Shown piece after piece: positions 57,094 through 64,000 of a stretch of 64,000 nucleotides of DNA. The stretch spans positions 124,001-188,000 of the forward strand of contig NZ_FNCS01000002.1 in NCBI RefSeq assembly GCF_900100665.1, read 5' to 3'. The position numbers and the translations under genes are program-made. Position 1 is the stretch's first letter. The number at the start of each line of letters is the position of its first letter. The DNA comes from Pelagibacterium luteolum (lineage in GTDB: Bacteria > Pseudomonadota > Alphaproteobacteria > Rhizobiales > Devosiaceae). A model generated the notes under the pieces. That model worked only from the letters and a program-made list of their open reading frames with translations, made no database searches and was not told where the DNA came from.

Positions 57094-58889
57094 GCCTGCA
57101 CCATCGGGCCAGGGTTTTGCAGATATTGATTGCGGATGGCGTCGGCCGAAAAATAGGCCAGTGCCGCCACGGTATCTGTCGGGTTGTATCCGGCATTCTG
57201 CGGGAAGGCGCCAGCCCCCATCACGAACACGTTGTGGCAATCCCAGCTTTGGAGATAGCGGTTGACCACGCTCTCGCTCGGGTTCTGTCCCATGATCGTG
57301 CCGCCCGTGTTGTGGGTCGTCTGGTAGGGCACTGAATCATAGGCACCCTCGCGAGAATTGACCTTCACCTCGCGTCCGCCCATGCCGCGCGCGATTTCCT
57401 CGGCAATCGGGGTGATGTGATTGGTCAGCCGCCTGTCGTTGACCGTGAAGTCATAGGTCATCCGCATCAGCGGTCGGCCCCAATGGTCGGTATAGGTCGG
57501 GTCGAGATCGAGATAGTTCTGGCGGTATGCCATCGACGCGCCGTGCACCGATATGGACGCCGTCTTCAGAAAGTTCTGCCGCACCGAGCGCTTCCACTCG
57601 CTGCCCCATTCCGGCACTCCCTCGGGCACCGGGTGGCTTTCGATCGGCCGGGCGTTGGTCGTCCACGCGCCGATATAGGCGCCGCCGATGAACCCGAGGC
57701 CCGAATGATCGAAATTGTCGCCATTATAATCGTCGACGATCATGCCCAGGGCACCGGCGCCGACGAAATTGTTGGTATATTCCTCGTCGTAAAAGACGTT
57801 GATCGAACTCATCACCTGATAGGTGTAGTTCTTGCCCACCACGCCCTCGCCCGAGCGCGGATCGTAGGGCTGCCCGATCCCCGAGAGCAGCATCAGCCGC
57901 GTGCTCTGGAGCTGATAGGCCGCAACGATCACGATCTCCGCGGGTTGCTCGAACGTACGCCCATCGGCATCGATATAGGTCACGCCCGTCGCGCGCGTGC
58001 CATCGGGGTGCTTGTTGATGTGGAGCACTTCGGAATTTGTGCGCAGCGTGAAATTGGGATTGCGCATCACTACGGGAATGATCGTCGTCTGCGGGCTTGC
58101 CTTGGAGTAATTGCCGCAGCCGAATTTTTCGCAGAACCCGCAATAGGTGCAGGGCGCCAGCGAAATGCCGTGCTGGTTGGTATAGGCGCGGCTCATATTG
58201 GCCGATGGCCCGGGAAAGGGATTGAGCCCCATGCCGCGCGCCGCTTCCTCGAACCGGTGCTGGGTGAAGGTCATTTCCATGGGCGGGTTGGGATATTCGC
58301 TCGACCGCCATCCCTCGAACGGGTTGCCGCCCTCGACGATCTCACCATTGATATTGCCGGCCTTGCCAGAAATCCCGCACAGCTTTTCGAAGGTGTCGAA
58401 ATGCGGCTCGAGCTCGTCATAGGTGACGCCGTAATCCTGCACCGTCATGCCGGTCGGCAGCGGGCCGTAGCGTTCCTCATTATGTGTCTTGGCCACGAAA
58501 TCGGAGGGCAGGAACCGAAACGTCTGCCCATTCCAGTGCACGCCCGCGCCGCCCACGCCCGAACCGGGCAGGAACGATCCCCATTTGCGCATCGGCAGTG
58601 CTGTCTGGCTGATATTGTTGCGAAACGTCAACGTTTCGCGCGCCGTTTCCTGAAACATCTCGTGCCGCCAGTAATAGCGCAATTCATCCGGCGCCATGGT
58701 CGGGGCGAAATCGGTCGGCGTATCGCGCCAGCCGCCGCGCTCGATGGCTACAACGTTCAGCCCGGCCTCGAGCATCTGCTGGGCCATGATCGAGCCCGTC
58801 CAGCCGAAGCCTATGATCACCACATCCACTGATGGCAGTTTTTCCACGCGTGTTTCCCTCGTGTTCGGCGCGAGATCGGGACGGTCCAT
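57090..58889 (-). CDS. GMC oxidoreductase, FAD subunit of membrane dehydrogenase
   Basis: The product is 599 aa. Residues 22-32 hold the FAD motif V-V-I-I-G-F-G-W-T-G, and E50-R-G follows. The C-terminal GMC_oxred_C part carries H-N-T-G-G-T-I-M-G and N-V-F-V-M-G-A-G-A-F-P-Q-N-A-G-Y-N-P. It has no signal, so it would be exported with the Tat-bearing small subunit. Family members oxidise gluconate, 2-ketogluconate, sorbitol or fructose; the substrate here is not evident. Confidence 0.87.
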   Translation of the reverse strand: MDRPDLAPNTRETRVEKLPSVDVVIIGFGWTGSIMAQQMLEAGLNVVAIERGGWRDTPTDFAPTMAPDELRYYWRHEMFQETARETLTFRNNISQTALPMRKWGSFLPGSGVGGAGVHWNGQTFRFLPSDFVAKTHNEERYGPLPTGMTVQDYGVTYDELEPHFDTFEKLCGISGKAGNINGEIVEGGNPFEGWRSSEYPNPPMEMTFTQHRFEEAARGMGLNPFPGPSANMSRAYTNQHGISLAPCTYCGFCEKFGCGNYSKASPQTTIIPVVMRNPNFTLRTNSEVLHINKHPDGTRATGVTYIDADGRTFEQPAEIVIVAAYQLQSTRLMLLSGIGQPYDPRSGEGVVGKNYTYQVMSSINVFYDEEYTNNFVGAGALGMIVDDYNGDNFDHSGLGFIGGAYIGAWTTNARPIESHPVPEGVPEWGSEWKRSVRQNFLKTASISVHGASMAYRQNYLDLDPTYTDHWGRPLMRMTYDFTVNDRRLTNHITPIAEEIARGMGGREVKVNSREGAYDSVPYQTTHNTGGTIMGQNPSESVVNRYLQSWDCHNVFVMGAGAFPQNAGYNPTDTVAALAYFSADAIRNQYLQNPGPMVQA

Positions 58890-58914
58890 GACGCCCGGCG
58901 ATCTCGCGAAAAAT

Positions 58915-59673
58915 CTATCGTTCCGCGGTCCACCCCGGACGGCCCATCAGGCTCACCGGGGGCATCACGATGGCTTGCCCGTTGTGGGCGATATAGTCGC
59001 GATAATCGTAGCGCGCGCCGGGAAACCCGACATAGGCCCACCCCACCATGTCGCGATTGCCGCCATAGATCGGATCGGCGAAAAACCCCTCGATGGCGTT
59101 GTCGTGCAGAAGAGAAAAGAACGTCGCGAGCGGCACGCCCGTAACGGTCAATTCCTCTTCCTCGATCATGGTGAGAATTTCGTCCTGCTCGGCCTCTTCG
59201 AGATCAGCGAAGCTGCGCCCGTCGCGATTTTGCGCGCACCATTCGTCTATCGCCGCGATCGACACGCGATAGAGGTCTGCAGGGGGGTATTCGCTTTGAT
59301 ACCCTTGGGTATCGAGCACATCTTCGGGGAACGGACCTTTCATGTACCAGCGCTGCCCGCGCCCGTAAAAGCCGGCCAATTGCCGGTCGATAAACGTCAC
59401 AACATCCGCTTCGCGCGCTCCCGGGCCGTCATCGTCCGACGGGATCAGCCGCGCTGTCGCCGCGTCGACAAATTGCCGCTCGCCGATGGTGAGGAAGGTA
59501 TCGGTCTCAAGACCGTAATGGGGAACATCCGCCCGCCCCGATTCCCAGGGCCATTGATGGCCACCGCGATATTCGCGGGCCAGCGCCAGAGTTGGAAAGC
59601 CGGCGAGCACAGTGCCCGCCAAAAGTGTGTGCCGTAAAAACGCGCGCCGTGTGAGGTCGGTGCGTCCGCCCAT
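58915..59673 (-). CDS. Gluconate 2-dehydrogenase subunit 3-like, Tat-exported small subunit
   Basis: The product is 252 aa. The N-terminus T-R-R-A-F-L-R-H followed by a hydrophobic stretch is a Tat signal. The body (F-L-T-I-G-E-R-Q-F-V-D-A-A-T-A-R-L-I-P, Q-L-A-G-F-Y-G, G-Y-Q-S-E-Y-P-P, F-A-D-L) matches the subunit-3 family (PF13618 type), which folds with and exports the FAD subunit. It is first in the operon, 25 bp before the FAD gene. Confidence 0.87.
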   Translation of the reverse strand: MGGRTDLTRRAFLRHTLLAGTVLAGFPTLALAREYRGGHQWPWESGRADVPHYGLETDTFLTIGERQFVDAATARLIPSDDDGPGAREADVVTFIDRQLAGFYGRGQRWYMKGPFPEDVLDTQGYQSEYPPADLYRVSIAAIDEWCAQNRDGRSFADLEEAEQDEILTMIEEEELTVTGVPLATFFSLLHDNAIEGFFADPIYGGNRDMVGWAYVGFPGARYDYRDYIAHNGQAIVMPPVSLMGRPGWTAER

Positions 59674-59939
59674 GCCTTGCCCCTCGCCAAAAAAGGTTCA
59701 AGACCCTAATGCCCCCACCGCCCTCGCGTTCCCTGACGCGGGCCAAAAAACGGCAAAAGGGTGGCGAGGCCGTTGCCTTGCTCACCCCCATTTTCCTTGT
59801 CGAGGTCGGCGGAGAGAGCTGCGTGAGGGCCTACCGAGTCGAGAACATTCCCAGCTTCACCTCGCCCCCACCGTCATCCCGGGCGAAGACCTTGGACCCA
59901 GCCATGCGCAGTCCTGCGCATGAGAAGACTCACACTAAC

Positions 59940-61055
59940 TCACCGCACCGAGCGATAGCCCCCCTGCACCCCGTCCTTGGAATAGACGATCTGCCACAAA
60001 TGCACCCACCGCGCCCGGAACACCGCCGCGCAGCTCAGAAGGTAGTATCGCCACATGCGATAGAACCGCTCCCCATAGGTCGCCGCCAGTCCCGGCCAAG
60101 CTGCCTCGAACCGCTCGTGCCACGCCATCAGCGTCGGATCGTAGTCGGCACCGAAATTGTGCCAGTCCTCCATCACCAGCTTGCCCTCCACCGCGCGCGA
60201 AACCTGCTTGGGCGAGGGCAGCATGCCGTGTGGGAAGATGTATTTTTCCAGCCACGGCTCCCCAGACCGCCGCGACAGAGACCCGCCGATGGTGTGCAGC
60301 AGAAACAGCCCGTCATCGGCCAGCAACTCGCGCACCTTGCCGAAATAGGCGGGGTAGTTCTTGTACCCAACATGCTCGAACATCCCGATCGATACGATCC
60401 GGTCGAACCGCCCATCGAGATCCATATAATCCATCAGCCGCGTCTCGATCGGCAGATCGCCGCGCGTGTCGTTGGCGTAGGCCATCTGCTCTTTCGAGAC
60501 CGTGATCCCCAGCCCCTCGATCCCGTATCGCTCGGCGGCAAATTTCAAAAACCCGCCCCAGCCCGAACCCACATCAAGGATCCGCATGCCCGGTTTGAGC
60601 CCGATCTTGCGGCAGATCAGGTCGAGCTTGGCCTCCTGCGCCGCTTCCAGTGTTTGGGCGTCGCGCCAATAGGCGCAGGAATAGACCATGTAGGGGTCGA
60701 GCATTTTGGAATAGAGGTCGTTGCCGATGTCGTAGTGCTTTTCCGCCACCTCGCGGACATGCAGCCGCTGCGGGTTCAGCACCATGCCCTTGATGGTCAG
60801 CACCGCGAGCGAGAAATCCACCCGCATCTTCTCGTTGAGATGCCCGGTCAGCACGCGATAGAGGAATTGGTCGACCGCCCCCGCGTCCCACCACCCGTCC
60901 ATATAGGCCTCGCCGAGCCCAAGCGATCCTCGCGTCATCACCCGCGAGTAAAACCGCTCGTCATGCACCTGGATATCCCAGGGGCGGTTGCCGCCCACCG
61001 TGATGTCGATCTGCGCCAGCAGATCGGTGATAAATGCCTTGAATTTTTCCGACAT
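59940..61055 (-). CDS. cfa: Cyclopropane-fatty-acyl-phospholipid synthase
   Basis: The product is 371 aa from the ATG at 61055. It contains L-G-E-A-Y-M-D-G-W-W, H-Y-D-I-G-N-D-L-Y, the SAM site I-L-D-V-G-S-G-W-G-G and C-A-Y-W as expected for Cfa. It adds a methylene group to unsaturated fatty acids in membrane lipids, often under acid or stationary stress. It is a single gene; a longer start to 61103 would give a weak leader. Confidence 0.88.
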   Translation of the reverse strand: MSEKFKAFITDLLAQIDITVGGNRPWDIQVHDERFYSRVMTRGSLGLGEAYMDGWWDAGAVDQFLYRVLTGHLNEKMRVDFSLAVLTIKGMVLNPQRLHVREVAEKHYDIGNDLYSKMLDPYMVYSCAYWRDAQTLEAAQEAKLDLICRKIGLKPGMRILDVGSGWGGFLKFAAERYGIEGLGITVSKEQMAYANDTRGDLPIETRLMDYMDLDGRFDRIVSIGMFEHVGYKNYPAYFGKVRELLADDGLFLLHTIGGSLSRRSGEPWLEKYIFPHGMLPSPKQVSRAVEGKLVMEDWHNFGADYDPTLMAWHERFEAAWPGLAATYGERFYRMWRYYLLSCAAVFRARWVHLWQIVYSKDGVQGGYRSVR

Positions 61056-61137
61056 AGCCGCGCCCCGGGCGATGACAGGGACGCCGGATTGGCGCCCGGT
61101 CACCCGAGCACACTAAAATTTATCCCTCTTGTCCAGC

Positions 61138-61401
61138 CTATTGTTGGGCCCAGTCGCCTTCGCCTGAAGCGGGCACGTCAAAGCTGTCTTCGTCATCCGC
61201 CGTTTCGAGAATTCCGATCAGTTCGGCAACCGCGCCTGTGGGCAGATGATCGCCGTCATTGACAAGGGCCTCGTCCGATTGAAGCCATGCGAGCGCCTTG
61301 ACGAGATCGGCGACGGTTGCGTCTATCGCGGCGATTTCGGCGGCCAGATGCGGTTCGATTGGCCCCAGTGCGCGCTCTATTTCCAGTTTCGTGAGTGCCA
61401 T
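61138..61401 (-). CDS. Hypothetical small protein
   Basis: The product is 87 aa from the ATG at 61401, preceded by GGAGG. Residues 1-40 are helical (L-E-I-E-R-A-L-G-P-I-E-P-H-L-A-A-E-I-A) and the end is acidic (D-D-E-D-S-F-D). No family is recognised. It is divergent from the DGPF gene. Confidence 0.6.
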   Translation of the reverse strand: MALTKLEIERALGPIEPHLAAEIAAIDATVADLVKALAWLQSDEALVNDGDHLPTGAVAELIGILETADDEDSFDVPASGEGDWAQQ

Positions 61402-61529
61402 GTCCTGCCTCCACTCCTGTGGCTGACTCACCTCAAACGCAGCCCCGTGATCTCGGGTTGCATTTGCTCTGGTAATGCCCGCCCACTCGTTGCACCCTTC
61501 CCCTGTCGTGCAACATTTTATGGACGCGC

Positions 61530-61556
61530 TGTCGGATTGCTGCCTCGGCCCGCGTC
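61530..61556 (+). promoter_or_regulatory. Candidate ECF42 promoter
   Basis: TGTCGG (61530-61535), then 17 bp, then CGTC (61553-61556), 22 bp before the DGPF gene start. ECF42-type promoters are reported with a TGTCGA-like -35 and a CG-rich -10. This supports self-activation but is inference from pattern. Confidence 0.4.
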
Positions 61557-61578
61557 CTTAGCTCATCGAGGAACCGAA

Positions 61579-61953
61579 ATGCTCTACGCCATCCTGTGTT
61601 ACAATGACGAAGCCGCCGTCGGCCAATGGTCCAAATCCCATGACGACAAGATCATGGCCGACCTCATGGCCGTCCAAAAGCCCCTGATTGAAGCGGGCAA
61701 GATGGGCCCGGTCGCCCGGCTGATGCCGACCACCGCCGCCACCACCCTGCGCAAGACCGCCGGAGAGCCGATCGTCCTCGATGGACCATTCGCCGAGACC
61801 AAGGAGCAGTTCCTTGGCTTTTACGTCATCGATGCGGAAAGCCTCGAGGCGGTCGTGCAGGTTGTGCGCGATCTGGCCGAGGCCAATCCGGGTATGGGCT
61901 CATACGAGATCCGCCCGGTCCGCGACTTCTTTCCCGGAGCGCAAGTGAAGTGA
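61579..61953 (+). CDS. YCII-related DGPF-domain protein
   Basis: The product is 124 aa. It has the YCII fold signature (M-L-Y-A-I-L-C-Y-N-D, then L-D-G-P-F-A-E-T-K-E-Q-F-L-G-F-Y near residue 67) that defines DGPF proteins. These are nearly always paired with ECF42 sigma factors, as here by GTGA overlap. Its role is thought to be regulatory or enzymatic in oxidative or antibiotic stress; the exact function is unknown. Confidence 0.87.
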   Translation: MLYAILCYNDEAAVGQWSKSHDDKIMADLMAVQKPLIEAGKMGPVARLMPTTAATTLRKTAGEPIVLDGPFAETKEQFLGFYVIDAESLEAVVQVVRDLAEANPGMGSYEIRPVRDFFPGAQVK

Positions 61954-63206
61954 ACGACAAGGATGCCAACTGGATCGGCCTCGTGATCGCCGGCGCCCGC
62001 GCCAAGGGCGTCGCCGCGCTCTATCGCTATTTCCGCGATCTCGACCTGGCCGAGGAAGCCTTCCAGGAAGCATCCCTGCGTGCGCTCAAATCATGGCCCA
62101 GGAATGGGCCGCCCCGCGATCCCGCCGCCTGGCTGATCCTTGTGGGACGCAATTCGGGCATCGACAGCGTCCGCCGCCGCGCCCGGTTTACCGAACTCCC
62201 CGAAGAGGACAAGATTTCCGACACGTCCGACGCCGAGACCGACATCGCCGATCGGATCGACGAGTCCCACTACCGCGACGACATCTTGCGCCTTCTCTTT
62301 GTCTGCTGCCATCCGGACCTGCCGGCCACCCAGCAGATCGCCCTCGCGCTGCGCATCGTTTCGGGCCTTTCCGTCAAACAGATCGCTGGCGCCTTCCTCG
62401 TATCCGAAGCCGCCATGGAACAGCGCATCACCCGCGCGAAAGCCCGCATCGCCAAGTCCGGCGCCCAGTTCGAAACCCCCGACGCCGCCGACCGGGCTGA
62501 GCGCGTCGGCGCGGTCGCCGCCATGGCCTATCTGGTCTTCAACGAAGGCTATACCTCAGCCGGTGAGCGCGCCGAAACCCGCGCCACCTTCGCCGACGAG
62601 GCCATCCGCCTCGCCCGCCTGCTGCTCGGCCTGTTCCCCTCCGAACCCGAACTCATGGGCCTTCTCGCCCTCATGCTCATCCAGCATTCGCGCGACGCCG
62701 CCCGCTTCGACGCCGAGGGCGCCATTATCCTCCTCGACGATCAGGACCGCAGCCTCTGGAATCGCGCCATGATCGATGAGGGCCTTGCCTTGATCGACAA
62801 GGCGATGCGCCACCGCACCCCCGGCATTTTCCAGGTTCAGGCCGCCATCGCCGCCATTCACGCCCACGCCAAAACCGCCGCCGAGACCGACTGGGCTGAG
62901 ATCGACATCCTCTACCGCGTCCTCGAGCGCCTGCAGCCCTCCCCCGTCGTCACCCTCAACCGCGCCGTCGCGGTCTCGAAAACCGAGGGCCCACAAGCCG
63001 CGCTCGACCTCATCGAACCCCTCGCCGACGCGCTGGGCAATTACTTCTATTTCCACGGCCTCCGCGGCGGCCTTCTAAAAGACCTCGGCCGCACCGAAGA
63101 AGCCCGCCTCGCGTTCGACATCGCCATAGCCCACGCCAACACCAGCGCCGAAGCCCTCCACATCCGCGCCCACCTCGACCACCTCAGCACCCCGGAGAGC
63201 GTCTGA
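61950..63206 (+). CDS. ECF42-type RNA polymerase sigma factor
   Basis: The product is 418 aa with a GTG start overlapping the DGPF stop. Residues 1-175 hold sigma regions 2 and 4 (D-L-D-L-A-E-E-A-F-Q-E-A, P-R-D-P-A-A-W-L, L-S-V-K-Q-I-A-G-A-F-L-V-S-E-A-A-M-E-Q-R). The long C-terminal half (about 180-418) is a helical TPR-like repeat (DUF6596), unique to ECF42 and needed for activity. No anti-sigma factor is seen, as typical for this group. Confidence 0.87.
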   Translation: MNDKDANWIGLVIAGARAKGVAALYRYFRDLDLAEEAFQEASLRALKSWPRNGPPRDPAAWLILVGRNSGIDSVRRRARFTELPEEDKISDTSDAETDIADRIDESHYRDDILRLLFVCCHPDLPATQQIALALRIVSGLSVKQIAGAFLVSEAAMEQRITRAKARIAKSGAQFETPDAADRAERVGAVAAMAYLVFNEGYTSAGERAETRATFADEAIRLARLLLGLFPSEPELMGLLALMLIQHSRDAARFDAEGAIILLDDQDRSLWNRAMIDEGLALIDKAMRHRTPGIFQVQAAIAAIHAHAKTAAETDWAEIDILYRVLERLQPSPVVTLNRAVAVSKTEGPQAALDLIEPLADALGNYFYFHGLRGGLLKDLGRTEEARLAFDIAIAHANTSAEALHIRAHLDHLSTPESV

Positions 63207-63248
63207 CGGGCTGCGCGGCAACGCCCCTCGCCAACCACACCCTCCACG

Positions 63249-63321
63249 CGTCATCCCGGACTTGATCCGGACCCAGTATCCTCCGAGCATACTGGACCCC
63301 GGGTCTTCGCCCGGGGTGACA
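63249..63321. repeat. Paired extragenic palindromes
   Basis: A GTCATCCCGG..CCGG hairpin with ACCCAGTAT is mirrored by ATACTGG followed by a CCCGGG.TCTTC.GCCCGGG hairpin and GTGAC. The layout is the same as units in the 54-kb tandem repeat. Confidence 0.75.
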
Positions 63322-63435
63322 GCCGATGGATGATCGGATGAGGGAGCACTGAGTCTCACCAAAAAAAAAATCCCCAAAAATGTCGGCGCCCTGCGCGCCC
63401 CATCGTCCTTTGCCCATCACATCCCGGAGACCATC

Positions 63436-64000
63436 ATGAACCCGAAATCCATTCTCGCCGCAGTCGCCATCGCCACGACGCTTTTCGCACTCCCAAGTCA
63501 CGCTCAGGAGGCTCCCATGGAGTCCACGGTCGATCCCATCCAGCTTATCGAAAATTTCCCCGCCCCCGATGAGGACGGCACCGTTAACGTCAATGGCCTC
63601 GAGATGTACTATCAGGTCCATGGCGAGGGCGAGCCGCTTGTGCTCATCCATGGCGGACTGATGACCATCGAAGCCTGGGGGCCGTTCCTCTCCGCCCTTG
63701 CCGAAACGCGGAAAGTCTATGCCATCGAGCTCGAAGGCCATGGCCGCACGGTCGATCTCGACCGCCCGCTCTCCATCCGCCAATTCGCCGACGATGTCGG
63801 GGGCTTTATCGACGCCATGGATATCGGCCCGGTCGATATCGTAGGCTATTCGATGGGCGGAGGCACCGCCACCGGCGTCGCCATCCTGCACCCCGATCAG
63901 GTCAAGAGCATCGTCGTCATCTCCGCCGCCTATCAATCGGACTCGATCTGGGACTCGGTGCGCGCCGGTTGGCCCTACATGACGGCCGAGATGATGGAGG
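63436..64000 (+). CDS. Exported alpha/beta hydrolase, C-terminus outside window
   Basis: The first 188 codons are present. Residues 1-23 are a signal peptide (A-V-A-I-A-T-T-L-F-A-L-P, ending S-H-A-Q). The catalytic domain follows: P-L-V-L-I-H-G-G-L oxyanion loop near residue 75, and G-Y-S-M-G-G nucleophile elbow near residue 137. It likely hydrolyses a small ester or peptide in the periplasm. The acid and His lie beyond base 64000. Confidence 0.78.
   Translation, partial: MNPKSILAAVAIATTLFALPSHAQEAPMESTVDPIQLIENFPAPDEDGTVNVNGLEMYYQVHGEGEPLVLIHGGLMTIEAWGPFLSALAETRKVYAIELEGHGRTVDLDRPLSIRQFADDVGGFIDAMDIGPVDIVGYSMGGGTATGVAILHPDQVKSIVVISAAYQSDSIWDSVRAGWPYMTAEMME

Noticed and set aside
57417-58832. 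471-codon plus-strand frame
   Set aside because: It is antisense to the GMC oxidoreductase, which has clear FAD motifs.
59709-61262. 517-codon plus-strand frame
   Set aside because: It is antisense to Cfa and intergenic repeats.

Overview
The window is a high-GC alphaproteobacterial chromosome segment. Dense ATGA/GTGA gene overlaps, a MalK/UgpC-type sugar ABC operon, an ECF42-type sigma factor paired with a DGPF protein, and GTCATCCCGG-type intergenic palindromes suggest Hyphomicrobiales, perhaps near Devosia/Pelagibacterium. The taxonomic guess is inference from gene content only. The window divides into a prophage (1 to about 38.6 kb) and host genes (38.7 to 64 kb).

Prophage. The left 19.4 kb is a leftward virion operon. 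In transcription order it runs Sf6-like small terminase, large terminase, P22-like portal, acidic scaffold, SU10-like major capsid protein, head/adaptor proteins, a nozzle-like protein, three large candidate internal or ejection proteins, a SleB-type wall hydrolase, tail fibre and a fibre-associated protein. This looks like a short-tailed phage. A second lysis gene starts at base 56 and runs off the left edge, so the prophage continues beyond the window. A rightward three-gene cassette (3683-4505) interrupts the virion operon and encodes a Rap1a/Tai-type secreted protein. From 28.5 kb leftward to 19.5 kb lies the cro-led early operon: HNH nuclease, O-like replication protein, sliding-clamp-like protein, two methyltransferases, RusA, a release-factor-like protein without GGQ, and several tiny genes. 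The CI-like S24 repressor (28566-29282) is followed by a membrane peptide and a HEPN-like gene. A rightward early operon (30.1-38.5 kb) carries small unknown genes, a Lar-like zinc protein, Bet/RecT, NinB, an Arr-like ADP-ribosyltransferase, HNH and GIY-YIG-like proteins, and a PrtN-like regulator. Four copies of a 14-bp palindrome (ACWAG-N4-CTWGT) flank the -35 and -10 boxes of both early promoters and are the likely CI/Cro operators. No integrase is visible.

Host part. A UvrA-like ABC protein lies next to the prophage. Next come an ArsR-AHSA1-membrane protein-DUF1801-DUF1801 operon with a 13-bp-arm dyad operator, and a rightward sugar operon (LacI regulator, binding protein, two permeases, a five-bladed-propeller glycosidase, ATPase) with two abutting LacI-type operators. 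A leftward sulfur-handling cluster follows: periplasmic rhodanese, YeeE/YedE transporter, a repeat protein with six CAAGAP units, and a DUF6969-like protein. After a 2.3-copy tandem repeat of about 365 bp come an AEC transporter, a three-subunit membrane-linked GMC dehydrogenase (Tat-exported small subunit, FAD subunit, triheme cytochrome c), a cyclopropane fatty acid synthase, a small unknown gene, the DGPF/ECF42 pair, and a truncated exported alpha/beta hydrolase at the right edge.

The strongest candidates for undescribed biology are the CAAGAP protein in the sulfur locus, the Rap1a-like cassette inside the virion operon, the HEPN-like gene next to the repressor, the GGQ-less release-factor-like protein, and a repeated leader motif in the rightward early operon.
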